DNA from: UBA1205 sp045534635
GTDB taxonomy: Bacteria > Bacteroidota > Bacteroidia > Bacteroidales > WCHB1-69
Reading direction: 5' to 3'
NCBI GenBank assembly: GCA_045534635.1
Contig: JAZSKB010000044.1
Location: forward strand, 186,001 to 250,000
Length of the DNA: 64,000 nt
Under the pieces are notes generated by a model. That model searched no databases. It had not been told where the DNA came from and saw only the letters and a list, made by a program, of their open reading frames with translations. Made by a program: the position numbers and the translations under genes. Numbering within the stretch: the first letter of the stretch is position 1; every line of letters begins with the position of its first letter. Positions 42,076 to 51,720 of the stretch are shown here, piece by piece.

Positions 42076-43512
42076 TTATCTTTTTTCTGATTTATTTTTC
42101 TCTATCAAGTTCGGAAATAGGGTATAAATTTGCACCAATAATCCATCAGAAAGCGACTTTGCTGGATAAGAAACAATATTACCATTGGCATCTATCAATA
42201 TTCCCATTGGCAAAGCGTATGTTCGGTATTTATCTATAAATGAAAAATTTCCATTACAATGAACAAATGTCCAATCGAAGTCTTTATATTCATTTACAAA
42301 ATGATATAATTTCGTGGATTCAAAATCCAACATAACACTCACTATTTCAATACTATCTTTAAATTGAGCATACATTTCTTTCAATATCAACATTTCTCGG
42401 ATAGAAGATTGACTATAAGTAGCAAAACAATGTACATACAAATACTTTCCACGAAAATCAGACAATTTCACTATTGAATTGTACACATCTCTCCACTCTA
42501 CATCTGGAGCTGGCATACCATGTTTGAGATTGGTTAAGTTTTGTATCGTATTTTTAGCCATTTTACGATGAGTTTCAAATTTTGTATATGTTGCCAACTG
42601 TTTTAACATCAACAAAATAGAAGAACGACTAAATTCTTCAACATCGTACAACTCTCCCATTCCTTTTATAAACACCAATTCTCTTATTCGTTCATTGACC
42701 AATATCGGGTCTTTACCCATATCGTCTAACAATTTTAAACAATTTTTTTGTTCATTAATATCGTTATGTAATACTGATTGTGAAATATATTTGGACGCTC
42801 TATATAGATAAGAATCAAAAAAATAATTGATAAAATCCATATAGGCTATATTATTATAATGTACATATTCTCCTGATAAATATTTTTCGTACAACTTGAT
42901 AGGATTTTTGTGATAATACATCATATCTAACAATGCGTACTTATAATGTTTATACATTGAGAAAAAATCTGTCGGGATATTATCGTCATCAAAACGAATT
43001 TTCAACATAGAAAGCAAACTATCGTAAGCAGTTTCTCTTATTTGTTCAAATGAATAATTGCTAAATATATTTATAAAATAGTTATAATACTTATCAAAAC
43101 GAGCAATTTTGTAATTGAGTTCATTAGTATCAATATTATCAAAACGCAAATACAATCCTCCACCAAATTGTTGAGCATCAATTCGAGAAATCAATAGAGA
43201 ATCCGCCGAAAGTGAAAATTGGTATTTTTTTTCAGGTTCTACATAAAGAGATGTATATATAGTATTATATGCCAATTCTATCATTTGTGTTTCTTGAATT
43301 GGCAATTGTATTTTAAAAGAACCATCATCTTCTATAGTTCCTTCGGCAATTTGCACTTTAGTCGGAAGCAATAAATCATCGTAAGCATAAACTCTTAGCA
43401 CTCCTTTTTGTGCAAAATTTACACGCCCTATCAAAGTTACAGGAGTATATGCTGCAACTGTAAAAGTAGAAAACAAAACACAAAATATCAATATTTTACG
43501 TTTATAGCTCAT
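42076..43512 (-). CDS. Exported thioredoxin-fold protein without the CxxC motif
   Basis: A 478-residue exported protein. A signal peptide (about 1-21) is followed by a beta-rich DUF4369-like domain (GRVNFAQKGVLRVYAYDD to about 115), a long helical middle, and a C-terminal TlpA/AhpC-type thioredoxin fold (about 340-470). The fold is recognised by KLSDFRGKYLYVHCFATYSQSSIREM and LPMGILIDANGNI. Where TlpA proteins have WCxxC, this one has YSQSS, so it cannot do thiol-disulfide exchange at the usual site. It overlaps the coaD stop by one base (TAATG), so it is last in the DUF4831-coaD operon. Confidence 0.8.
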   Translation of the reverse strand: MSYKRKILIFCVLFSTFTVAAYTPVTLIGRVNFAQKGVLRVYAYDDLLLPTKVQIAEGTIEDDGSFKIQLPIQETQMIELAYNTIYTSLYVEPEKKYQFSLSADSLLISRIDAQQFGGGLYLRFDNIDTNELNYKIARFDKYYNYFINIFSNYSFEQIRETAYDSLLSMLKIRFDDDNIPTDFFSMYKHYKYALLDMMYYHKNPIKLYEKYLSGEYVHYNNIAYMDFINYFFDSYLYRASKYISQSVLHNDINEQKNCLKLLDDMGKDPILVNERIRELVFIKGMGELYDVEEFSRSSILLMLKQLATYTKFETHRKMAKNTIQNLTNLKHGMPAPDVEWRDVYNSIVKLSDFRGKYLYVHCFATYSQSSIREMLILKEMYAQFKDSIEIVSVMLDFESTKLYHFVNEYKDFDWTFVHCNGNFSFIDKYRTYALPMGILIDANGNIVSYPAKSLSDGLLVQIYTLFPNLIEKNKSEKR

Positions 43513-44000
43513 TATTCATGTATTTTTTTATTTAAAATATCCATAATCACTTCAGGAACAAAACCATCAACTTTTCCCCCATGTAATATTATTTCACGCA
43601 CAGCGGTAGAAGAAATTCCTGCATATTGTGGTTCTGAAAGCAAAAAAACAGTCTCAATATCAGGGCGTAAAATCCAATTTGCATGAGCAATAGAACTCTC
43701 CATATCAAAATCTGCAGCGGACCGCAAACCTCGAACCAAATAAGAAATATTTTTTTTACGACAAAAATCAACAGTTAAACCTTGATAAACAACAATTTCA
43801 ATTCCTTCTACATCTTCAAAAACTCGATGAAGCATTTCTATTCGTTCATCAATTGTAAAAAAACATCTTTTATGTATATTTTCCCCTATTCCAATATACA
43901 ATTTATCAAACATTGCTGCAGAACGTAAAGCGATACTTTCATGTCCTAAAGTTATAGGGTCAAAACTCCCTGCCAACATTGCTATTCTTTCATGATTCAT
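43512..44000 (-). CDS. coaD: Phosphopantetheine adenylyltransferase
   Basis: A 162-residue CoaD, penultimate step of coenzyme A synthesis. The nucleotidyltransferase motif AGSFDPITLGHESI lies at 10-23, YLVRGLRSAADFDME near 88, and the ISSTAVREI block near 130. The stop and the next start share TAATG with the downstream thioredoxin-like gene. Confidence 0.96.
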   Translation of the reverse strand: MNHERIAMLAGSFDPITLGHESIALRSAAMFDKLYIGIGENIHKRCFFTIDERIEMLHRVFEDVEGIEIVVYQGLTVDFCRKKNISYLVRGLRSAADFDMESSIAHANWILRPDIETVFLLSEPQYAGISSTAVREIILHGGKVDGFVPEVIMDILNKKIHE

Positions 44001-44002
44001 TT

Positions 44003-45079
44003 TTATTTAATATTCATTTGTAATTCTTTCAATTCTCCAGTATAAGGATTAACAACAATAGAAGAAACATTGCGAGGAAGCATTTTCAATTGTCCAAATT
44101 GAGCAATTGGATATATTCCCAAAAAATCCACAACTTGTTTATCTTTCAAAAGTGCTACTTTATAATACGCCGCTTGACGATAATAAATAGCTTTTTTTGT
44201 TTTTGAATATAAATTTTCTGAAGTAAACTTATTTATTCTCGTCATTTTCAATTCATAACAAATATTATCATTTGCTTCTAAAATATTCAATCCACATGTT
44301 GGTGATATTGTAAACAAAGGGAGAATCAATTCATCGCTTTGTTCTTGAGGATATATGTTTAAGACATTTGTAATTTGCTGATTTTCAGAATAACCAGTAA
44401 ATAAAACTGTTAAATCATTTTCTTTATTTTTCAATTCGGTAAGCATTAAGTCCAAATCTTTAAAATCCGTTTCATGATAACCAGAAATTAGGTCATAATA
44501 ATCCATACGATTTTTTTCGATTTCATTCCCTATATCTTCTGCCATCTGACGATTAGATTTTTTCACCCAAGAAGAAGTAATTTTTGGACGAGTTATTTTT
44601 ACGCTATCTTTAACGATAGTTTCGTATGTCGTATCGTATTTTATCATCATATCTTCTTTTGGATACATATAAAACACATTCTTTTTTTTATTTTCTACTT
44701 CAAAATGAGTGGTTAAAGAGGTATTATGAGTTTGTTCTAAACCAAAATCAAGCAACCAACCTGCATTTGCTATTGTTGTAAAAAAAGGATTTGTTAATTC
44801 AATAGAAAAAATAGCATTGGTATCTATAGCCGATTGCAAATCAAGCGTTAAACTTGATAATATATAATGTGTAGAAGATTCTTCAATAATTGGGTCCTTC
44901 AAACCTTTAATCATATCTATATAATCAACAAAAGGAGCCTGATAATCTGTTTTTTCGTTAATAGTATATGTAACAGAAAAGAAATTGTAAGGAAGTGCAT
45001 AATAAAAAGCATTCTTTTGAGCATTGATTGAAGCAATCAAACCAAGAAAAAGCATAAAAAAGATAGATAATTGTTTCAT
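44003..45079 (-). CDS. DUF4831 family exported protein
   Basis: A 358-residue protein with a signal peptide (MKQLSIFFMLFLGLIASINAQ) and a beta-rich body. The start of the mature part (YYALPYNFFSVTYTINEKTDYQAPF) matches the pattern I know for Bacteroidota DUF4831 proteins, whose function is unknown. The ATG at 45079 (MKQLS) is preferred to 45091 because it gives a typical signal peptide. It heads the operon with coaD, 2 nt apart. Confidence 0.8.
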   Translation of the reverse strand: MKQLSIFFMLFLGLIASINAQKNAFYYALPYNFFSVTYTINEKTDYQAPFVDYIDMIKGLKDPIIEESSTHYILSSLTLDLQSAIDTNAIFSIELTNPFFTTIANAGWLLDFGLEQTHNTSLTTHFEVENKKKNVFYMYPKEDMMIKYDTTYETIVKDSVKITRPKITSSWVKKSNRQMAEDIGNEIEKNRMDYYDLISGYHETDFKDLDLMLTELKNKENDLTVLFTGYSENQQITNVLNIYPQEQSDELILPLFTISPTCGLNILEANDNICYELKMTRINKFTSENLYSKTKKAIYYRQAAYYKVALLKDKQVVDFLGIYPIAQFGQLKMLPRNVSSIVVNPYTGELKELQMNIK

Positions 45080-45105
45080 TAAAAATATCAATTGAAATTA
45101 CTTTG

Positions 45106-45113
45106 CAAAGATA
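45106..45113 (-). promoter_or_regulatory. -7 promoter box of the DUF4831-coaD operon
   Basis: The minus strand reads TATCTTTG, 26 nt before the ATG at 45079. Confidence 0.65.
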
Positions 45114-45168
45114 ACATTTTTTTTAATAAGTAATCAATAGTTTATAATTTAAGAGATACGAGCAAAAA

Positions 45169-45200
45169 AATAACCTTTCCATTGGAAAGGTTATTTTTTT
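45169..45200. terminator. Terminator of the kor/vor operon
   Basis: AATAACCTTTCC / GGAAAGGTTATT stem with a 3-nt loop, flanked by A and T runs, 16 nt beyond the gamma-subunit stop. Confidence 0.85.
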
Positions 45201-45215
45201 GAATAAAAGAACAAT

Positions 45216-45767
45216 TTACAAAACTTGGCGAGGTTCAATTATACCCATACCAATTTTTATAGCATTTTCATTGTCAGGAATCATTTTATGGTGACGTTCT
45301 GGCAATGATTTTTCCAATCCTTTACGAATAAACTCGTCAGTTACAATAGGTTTCAATTTTAAGAATCCACCTAAAACAACCATATTAAAAACTTTCGCAA
45401 TACCCAATTCTTGTGCTTTTGCAGTTGCTGCAATAGTATAGATATTGATATCTTTACGACTTGGGTGACGAGTAATACCATTAGGGTCATAAATTAGTAA
45501 ACCACCGGGTTTAACACTTTGTTCAAACTTATCCAAAGATTGTTGATTAAGAATGATTGCTGTATCAAACTCGTTGATAATCGGAGAACTAATACGTTCA
45601 TCGCTAATGATAACGGAAACATTAGCTGTTCCGCCACGCATTTCAGGACCATAAGAAGGCATCCAACTAACTTCTTTGTCTTGCATCACACCTGAATAGG
45701 CAAGGATTTTACCCATAGAAAGCACACCTTGTCCACCGAATCCGGCTATAATTATTTCTTCTGTCAT
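45216..45767 (-). CDS. 2-oxoacid:ferredoxin oxidoreductase, gamma subunit
   Basis: A 183-residue subunit with the family's start IIIAGFGGQGVLSMGKILAYSG and the conserved SYGPEMRGGTANVSVIIS. It completes the CoA-site side of the enzyme. It is last in a four-gene operon (ferredoxin, alpha, beta, gamma), 20 nt after the beta gene. Confidence 0.92.
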   Translation of the reverse strand: MTEEIIIAGFGGQGVLSMGKILAYSGVMQDKEVSWMPSYGPEMRGGTANVSVIISDERISSPIINEFDTAIILNQQSLDKFEQSVKPGGLLIYDPNGITRHPSRKDINIYTIAATAKAQELGIAKVFNMVVLGGFLKLKPIVTDEFIRKGLEKSLPERHHKMIPDNENAIKIGMGIIEPRQVL

Positions 45768-45787
45768 TTCTAATCTAATTTTAAAAG

Positions 45788-46612
45788 TTATTTAATTGAT
45801 AATGGAGCACTAACAACTAATCTATCAACGCCAATACCATCAACTAATTTGCCATCAACTTTGATGTCGCCAATAGGATAGTTTGGAAACATATTTTCTT
45901 CCATCCATTTGTTTGCTTGAACAGGAGTCATTTTCCAACCAGAATTACAGTTAGAAACTATTTCAACAAATGAAAGACCTTTTCCTAATTTTTGATTTTC
46001 AAACGCTTGTTTGATTGCTTTTTTTGCTTTACGAACAGCGGCTGGAGTATGTACAGATTGACGGGTAACATAATAAGTACCAGGCAATGTTGCTAATACT
46101 TCGGTCAATCGTAATGGATAACCATTCAATTCTACATTACGACCATAAGGAGTGGTAGCACTTTTCATACCAACTAAAGTCGTTGGTGCCATTTGTCCTC
46201 CTGTCATACCATAAATACCATTGTTAACAAATATCATAGTAATATTTTCGCCACGATTAGCAGCGTGCATTGTTTCAGCAGTACCAATAGCAGCCAAATC
46301 GCCATCACCTTGGTAAGTAAATACAGACAATTCTGGATTTAAACGTTTTACCGCTGTAGCTAAAGCAGGAGCACGACCATGAGCAGCTTCTTGGAAATCA
46401 ACATCAAAATAATTGTATGCCAATACAGAACAACCTACAGGAGCAACACCAATAGTTTTATCTTGAATTCCTAATTCATCTATTACTTCTGCAACAAGGC
46501 GATGAATAGTACCATGACCACAACCTGGACAATAGTGCATTATATTGTCTGTCAACACTTTGGTTTTAGTATAAACCAAATTTTCGGGTTTTATTATATC
46601 TTCTCTTGTCAT
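45788..46612 (-). CDS. 2-oxoacid:ferredoxin oxidoreductase, beta (TPP-binding) subunit
   Basis: A 274-residue subunit that binds thiamine pyrophosphate. CPGCGHGTIHRLVAEV near residue 28 and YQGDGDLAAIGTAE with NNGIYGMTGGQMAPTT (about 100-145) are the signature motifs. It decarboxylates a 2-oxoacid to acyl-CoA while reducing ferredoxin. Substrate may be 2-oxoglutarate or branched-chain 2-oxoacids; the sequence does not let me choose. Confidence 0.93.
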   Translation of the reverse strand: MTREDIIKPENLVYTKTKVLTDNIMHYCPGCGHGTIHRLVAEVIDELGIQDKTIGVAPVGCSVLAYNYFDVDFQEAAHGRAPALATAVKRLNPELSVFTYQGDGDLAAIGTAETMHAANRGENITMIFVNNGIYGMTGGQMAPTTLVGMKSATTPYGRNVELNGYPLRLTEVLATLPGTYYVTRQSVHTPAAVRKAKKAIKQAFENQKLGKGLSFVEIVSNCNSGWKMTPVQANKWMEENMFPNYPIGDIKVDGKLVDGIGVDRLVVSAPLSIK

Positions 46613-46617
46613 AATAA

Positions 46618-47703
46618 TTATCTTTTAATGATTTGATTTTCTAATGCTTCTAATACTTCAGTTGGAGTTGGAATGATACCACCAAAACGACCAAAATGTT
46701 CAACATGTACATTACAATTTGTTGCCAAACGAACATCTTCTACCATTTGACCAGCACTCATTTCCACTGTTAAGATACCTTTTACTTGTTTAGCTCTTTC
46801 TGCTAATGCTTTCTTTGGGAAAGGATACAAAGTGATAGGACGGAACAAACCTGCCTTAATACCTTTTTCTCTTGCCAATTGCATTGCTTTCATAGAAATA
46901 CGTGATGAAGAGCCATAGGCTACGAATAAATATTCTGCATCATCACACATAATTTCTTCGTATCTACATTCATTGGCTTCCATTTCACGATATTTCGCTT
47001 GCAATTTATGATTAAAAACTTCTTGTTTTGCAGAATCTAATTCCAATGATGTGATAATATTGTGACCACGACTTGCTGGTTTTCCCCATGTGCCCCAAGG
47101 AGCATTGGCTCTACGTTCTTCTTCTGTCCAACGAGGCATAGTATCACGAGTATATAATTTTTCCATACATTGACCGATAGCACCATCAGACAAAATCAAA
47201 ACTGGATTACGATATTTAAAAGCAATATCCCAAGCATCGAATACAAAATCGTACATTTCTTGTACTGATGCTGGTGCCAATGTAAATAATTGATAATCTC
47301 CGTGTCCACCACCTTTGGTTGATTGGAAATAATCTGATTGTGATGGTTGAATTGTTCCTAATCCAGGACCGCCACGCATAACATTTACTATTACACAAGG
47401 GATTTCAGCACCTGCTAAATAAGTCAAACCTTCTTGCATCAAACTGATACCAGGCGAAGATGAAGATGTTGCCACTTTTTTTCCTGTTGCAGCACCACCA
47501 TATACCATATTAATAGATGCAACTTCACTTTCTGCTTGTAATACAACCATTCCTGTTGTTTCCCATGGTTTTTCAACCATTAATGTTTCCATAACTTCTG
47601 ATTGCGGAGTTATCGGATAACCGAAATATCCATCGGTACCACTCGCAATCATTGCATGAGCAATTGCTTCATTGCCCTTCATTAATTTCAATTCTTTTGC
47701 CAT
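46618..47703 (-). CDS. 2-oxoacid:ferredoxin oxidoreductase, alpha subunit (KorA/VorB type)
   Basis: A 361-residue alpha subunit. It begins with LMKGNEAIAHAMIASG and then DGYFGYPITPQSEV, the substrate-loop motif of this class. It continues with the GPGLGTIQPSQSDYF block and a C-terminal transketolase-like domain (RPITLYPFPKKAL). It lies 5 nt before the beta gene and 16 nt after the ferredoxin gene. Confidence 0.93.
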   Translation of the reverse strand: MAKELKLMKGNEAIAHAMIASGTDGYFGYPITPQSEVMETLMVEKPWETTGMVVLQAESEVASINMVYGGAATGKKVATSSSSPGISLMQEGLTYLAGAEIPCVIVNVMRGGPGLGTIQPSQSDYFQSTKGGGHGDYQLFTLAPASVQEMYDFVFDAWDIAFKYRNPVLILSDGAIGQCMEKLYTRDTMPRWTEEERRANAPWGTWGKPASRGHNIITSLELDSAKQEVFNHKLQAKYREMEANECRYEEIMCDDAEYLFVAYGSSSRISMKAMQLAREKGIKAGLFRPITLYPFPKKALAERAKQVKGILTVEMSAGQMVEDVRLATNCNVHVEHFGRFGGIIPTPTEVLEALENQIIKR

Positions 47704-47719
47704 ATTATGTACCTTTTAA

Positions 47720-47938
47720 CTATTTAACATTAACTTTATAAACGGAAATTACACCATCTGGGCATACGATAGCACAACTTGCACAACCAATGCATGCATC
47801 ATTGACCATTTCTACATAATTGTACCCTTTACCATTTACTTGTTTTGACAAGGCTAATGTTTGTTGTGGGCATGCTCCCGTACAAACTGAACAACCTTTA
47901 CACTTTTCTGTGTCTATTACTAATGTTCCTTTTATCAT
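47720..47938 (-). CDS. 2[4Fe-4S] ferredoxin subunit of the 2-oxoacid oxidoreductase (delta)
   Basis: A 72-residue ferredoxin with two complete clusters, CKGCSVCTGACP and CIGCASCAIVCP. As first gene of the operon it is the delta subunit that takes electrons from the TPP subunit and hands them to free ferredoxin, which the Hnd hydrogenase can use. Confidence 0.93.
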   Translation of the reverse strand: MIKGTLVIDTEKCKGCSVCTGACPQQTLALSKQVNGKGYNYVEMVNDACIGCASCAIVCPDGVISVYKVNVK

Positions 47939-48149
47939 TATTATTTGATTTTAAGATTATTATACTTTTTTATATATTCTTAATTTTACGGCTACGAAAT
48001 TAACATTTTTTTATCATATAACAATCATTTTTTCAAAAAAAAACATTTTATTTATAAAATATTGTAAAGAAAAAAATTTGCAAATACATTTTTTTAATAC
48101 AAAAATCTTTTTTTTTATATTTCCTTTTTATCAGCATAAAAAAAAATGT

Positions 48150-48157
48150 TATCTTTG
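48150..48157 (+). promoter_or_regulatory. -7 promoter box of tmRNA
   Basis: TATCTTTG, 16 nt before the mature 5' end. Confidence 0.7.
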
Positions 48158-48173
48158 CAAAATCATTTAACAT

Positions 48174-48540
48174 GGGGTTGTTTGGTTTTGACAGCTCGTA
48201 TGTGGGAATGTAAGCACGTCGGACGTTGTAAGTAGGTTCCGTAATAACTAACTTTCAGCCAATAATAAATGGCGAAAATAATAATTTTGCTCTCGCTGCA
48301 TAGCTAGGTTATGACGCAGGCCATCTCTCCAAAAGCCTTTCCTTACGGCGTTTGGTTTAGAGGTGTCGGAAATGTAAGGATAGTGTTTTTGAGCCTTGAC
48401 AAAAACACGAAACTTTAAAGGCTAAGTTGTATATTAGTTGGTCTCGTACTTGTATGCAATCGAAAATCAAACGAAGAATAAGCGTGTAGAAAGCATTTTT
48501 GCAACGTGTTTGGACGAGGGTTCGACTCCCTCCAGCTCCA
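48174..48540 (+). ncRNA. ssrA: tmRNA (ssrA)
   Basis: The ends form the tRNA-like domain: 5' GGGGTTG pairs with 3' CAGCTCC, and the T arm reads GAGGG TTCGACT CCCTC. The tag frame is at 48271-48303 and encodes GENNNFALAA followed by TAG, close to the GENNYALAA tag of many Bacteroidales. CCA is not encoded in full. It rescues stalled ribosomes together with SmpB. Confidence 0.95.
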
Positions 48541-48557
48541 CAAAAAAATTAGACAAA

Positions 48558-48989
48558 ATGAAAATTAAAATTGTAAATCATTCTAACAACCAACTTCCTA
48601 ATTACGAAACAGTAGCATCGGCGGGAATGGATATTAGAGCATTTTTATCAACACCAATTACCCTCCAACCAATGCAACGAGCGTTAATACCAACAGGATT
48701 ACATATAGAACTTCCAGTAGGATACGAAGCACAAATTCGTCCTCGAAGCGGTTTAGCAATAAAAAATGGCATTACAGTGCTTAATACTCCTGGCACTATT
48801 GATGCTGATTATCGTGGAGAAATAAAAATAATTCTTATTAATCTTTCTGATACTGAATTTATTATAAACAATGGAGACCGTATTGCTCAAATGATTATTG
48901 CCAAACACGAAAGTATCACATGGACAATTTGTGAAACATTAGAAGAAACAGAACGAGGTGAAGGCGGATTTGGTCATACGGGAAAATAA
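48558..48989 (+). CDS. dut: dUTP diphosphatase
   Basis: A 143-residue trimeric dUTPase. All five motifs are visible: AGMDIRAF, RPRSGLAIKNGI, LNTPGTIDADYRGEI, NGDRIAQMII and RGEGGFGHTGK. The frame is open upstream into the tmRNA, but the ATG at 48558, 18 nt after the tmRNA end, gives the right family length. Confidence 0.96.
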   Translation: MKIKIVNHSNNQLPNYETVASAGMDIRAFLSTPITLQPMQRALIPTGLHIELPVGYEAQIRPRSGLAIKNGITVLNTPGTIDADYRGEIKIILINLSDTEFIINNGDRIAQMIIAKHESITWTICETLEETERGEGGFGHTGK

Positions 48990-48993
48990 AAAT

Positions 48994-50691
48994 ATGAAAA
49001 AAATTCTCTTTATCATTATTGCATTATTATTGATTGTGCAACCTAATTTTGGAGCTAAAAAAGATAAGCATAGCAAAAAAAAGGTTACTCAAAATATACA
49101 ATTATTTGATTCTGAGGCTCAATATCGTTCAAATGCAAATACACTAATAGAAGCAGTTTGTGAACGAATTGCAGGAAATATTGTACAAGCACAATCGACA
49201 TTGCAAAAATTGATTTCTGACAATCCCAAATACGACCTTGCTCATTTTGAATATGCAAAAATTTTATTGATGCAAAACAAAACTACCGAAGCTATATCCG
49301 AATTGACAATAGCAATAAATTTAAACGATAGCAACGATTGGTTTAAAGTTTTATTAGCAGAATGTTATGACAAAATTAGTCAATACGATAAATCGGAAAC
49401 ATTGTGGAAAATATTAGCCGAACATCATAGCGATAATGTAGAATATTTTTACAAATATGCTTTATCTTTAATTTATCAAAACAAATTGAAAGAAGCGGTT
49501 GTCGCTTACAATAAAATAGAATCTTTAATGGGTGTCAACGAAGATATTTCCAATGCGAAACGCAATATATGGATACATCTAAATAAAATAGACAAAGCCG
49601 TTGAAGAAATGGAAAAATTAGCCGCTGCTTATCCAACTGAAGCACAATATCAAATCAATATTGCTGATTTTTATATCTCTAAAAATTCACCAGAAAAAGC
49701 ACTTCCCTACTTAAAAAAAGCATATAACATAAATCCAAACAATGCACATATTAATGTTAGTTTATATAATTATTATGTAAGTTCTAAAAACGACGAAAAA
49801 GCAGGCGAATATCTTAAACGTGCTTTTGAATCCCCAGAATTAAATATTGATGAAAAAATACGCATATTAATGCGTTACTATAATGATAAACAGAATAAAG
49901 ATTTTGCTTTTGAACTAATAGACAAATTAATTATAGCACATCCCAATGATGCGAAAACATGGTCAATATATGCAGATTTTCTCAATATTAACAATCGCTT
50001 AAAAGAAGCCAAAGAAGCATTTGAAAAAGTTCATAGTATTGATAATTCAAAATATGCAACATGGCAACAATATTTATCTATCTTATTACAATTAGGGCTC
50101 TACAATGAAGCATATCAACAATCAGAAACGGCAATCTCATTGTTTCCGACCCAACCAGCTCCATATATGGCACGAGGAATTTCCGCCATTGCTATTGGAG
50201 AACCAGAATTGGCACTTACCTCACTACAAGAAGGCTTATCTTTCACCGCTAATAGTGAACAAATAGCAGAATTTAATTTTTTTATAGGAAAATCTTATGC
50301 TTATCTTGATAAGATAGATAGTGCTTTTCTTTTTTACGATGTTGCTGTACGTAAATCCCCCAAAAATGCAATGTATCTTAATGAATATAGTTACGAACTT
50401 GCCGAAAAAGAAACTAATTTACAATTTGCCTTAGAACTTGCCAAACAAGCCAATGAATTAGAAAAAAATAATCCTTATTACTTAGATACTTACGCATGGA
50501 TATTATATAAACAAAAAGATTATATCAATGCTAAAATATGGATAGAAAAGGCTATCAATTGTGGTGGAAATAACGATATTGAAATTATGGAACACTATGC
50601 CCATATATTAGAACAATTAGGCGAAAATAATCTTTTAAAAGATTGTTATCAACATATTAATTATTTGAAATCTCAACAATATGAAAAATAA
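48994..50691 (+). CDS. TPR-repeat exported protein
   Basis: A 565-residue protein with a signal peptide (MKKILFIIIALLLIVQPNFGA) followed by a basic stretch and about a dozen tetratricopeptide repeats through the rest of its length (for example FEYAKILLMQNKTTEAISELTIAIN). It is likely a periplasmic or outer-membrane-associated scaffold. The ATG at 48994 is preferred over an upstream start overlapping dut. The last 11 nt overlap the DciA-like gene, so the two are coupled. Confidence 0.85.
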   Translation: MKKILFIIIALLLIVQPNFGAKKDKHSKKKVTQNIQLFDSEAQYRSNANTLIEAVCERIAGNIVQAQSTLQKLISDNPKYDLAHFEYAKILLMQNKTTEAISELTIAINLNDSNDWFKVLLAECYDKISQYDKSETLWKILAEHHSDNVEYFYKYALSLIYQNKLKEAVVAYNKIESLMGVNEDISNAKRNIWIHLNKIDKAVEEMEKLAAAYPTEAQYQINIADFYISKNSPEKALPYLKKAYNINPNNAHINVSLYNYYVSSKNDEKAGEYLKRAFESPELNIDEKIRILMRYYNDKQNKDFAFELIDKLIIAHPNDAKTWSIYADFLNINNRLKEAKEAFEKVHSIDNSKYATWQQYLSILLQLGLYNEAYQQSETAISLFPTQPAPYMARGISAIAIGEPELALTSLQEGLSFTANSEQIAEFNFFIGKSYAYLDKIDSAFLFYDVAVRKSPKNAMYLNEYSYELAEKETNLQFALELAKQANELEKNNPYYLDTYAWILYKQKDYINAKIWIEKAINCGGNNDIEIMEHYAHILEQLGENNLLKDCYQHINYLKSQQYEK

Positions 50692-50971
50692 GAATGAATT
50701 TCTGTTGAGTGAAGTTTTAAATATGTTTTTAGAAGAACATCATCGCACAAATGATTATTGGGCACACAAAATAGATAAAATATGGCGAGAAGTTATGGGA
50801 AATCCTATAGCACAATATACTCAAAAAACAATTCTAAAAAATAATACATTAATCGTTTATATCAGCAATCCTATAATCAAACAAGAATTACTTATTTGCA
50901 AAAGTTCTGCAATTACTCTCATTAATAATCATTTAAAAAACAATATAGTTAAAACATTAGATATTAGATAA
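50681..50971 (+). CDS. DUF721/DciA-like protein
   Basis: A 96-residue protein of the DUF721 family, matched by WREVMGNPIAQYTQK and the following KNNTLIVYISNPIIKQELL. DciA proteins of this family help load the replicative helicase in bacteria without DnaC. It overlaps the TPR gene by 11 nt and lies 2 nt before gpmA. Confidence 0.8.
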   Translation: MKNKNEFLLSEVLNMFLEEHHRTNDYWAHKIDKIWREVMGNPIAQYTQKTILKNNTLIVYISNPIIKQELLICKSSAITLINNHLKNNIVKTLDIR

Positions 50972-50973
50972 TT

Positions 50974-51720
50974 ATGCACAGATTAGTTTTGATTCGACAT
51001 GGAGAAAGCCAATGGAATAAAGAAAATCGTTTTACTGGTTGGACAGATGTAGATTTATCAGAAAAAGGTATTAACGAAGCCATTGAAGCGGGAAAACGAA
51101 TGAAAGAACATGGTTTTCAATTTCATTTTGCATATACTTCATACCTCAAAAGAGCAATTAAAACCTTACATTATGCTCTCGAAGAAATGGATTTACTCTG
51201 GATTCCAGTAGAAAAATCTTGGCATCTCAATGAAAAACACTACGGAGCATTGCAAGGATTGAATAAAAAAGAAACCGTTGAAAAATACGGAGAAGAACAA
51301 GTATTATTATGGAGAAGAGATTTTAATACCCAACCTCCACAATTGGCAATTGACGACCCTCGTCACCCAACGAACGATATTCGTTATCAAGGAATTAAAG
51401 ATAATGCGGCTCGCCCAGCAACAGAATCATTAGCCGATGCAATTGATAGAATTATGCCTTTTTGGCACAATGATATTTCTAAAAAACTTCAACAATACAA
51501 AGAAATAATTATCGCTGCTCATGGCAATAGTTTACGTGCTATTGTCAAATATTTAAAAAACATTAGTAATCAAGATATTATTTCTCTCAATATTCCAACA
51601 GGGATTCCTTACGTATTTGAATTTGACGATAATATGAATCTTGTCAAAGATTATTATCTTGCAGATGATGAGACATTGAAAAAACTTATGGAGGCTGTTG
51701 CCAATCAAGGAAAAAAATAG
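50974..51720 (+). CDS. gpmA: 2,3-bisphosphoglycerate-dependent phosphoglycerate mutase
   Basis: A 248-residue glycolytic mutase. The phosphohistidine motif LIRHGESQWNKENRFTGW is at the N-terminus. LNEKHYGALQGLNK and, near the end, AAHGNSLRAIVKYL with the second His complete the active site. It abuts the next gene directly (stop at 51720, ATG at 51721). Confidence 0.96.
   Translation: MHRLVLIRHGESQWNKENRFTGWTDVDLSEKGINEAIEAGKRMKEHGFQFHFAYTSYLKRAIKTLHYALEEMDLLWIPVEKSWHLNEKHYGALQGLNKKETVEKYGEEQVLLWRRDFNTQPPQLAIDDPRHPTNDIRYQGIKDNAARPATESLADAIDRIMPFWHNDISKKLQQYKEIIIAAHGNSLRAIVKYLKNISNQDIISLNIPTGIPYVFEFDDNMNLVKDYYLADDETLKKLMEAVANQGKK

Noticed and set aside
48438..48557. N-terminal extension of dUTPase by 40 residues
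   Set aside because: The extension is translated tmRNA sequence. The ATG at 48558 gives the normal dUTPase start and length.
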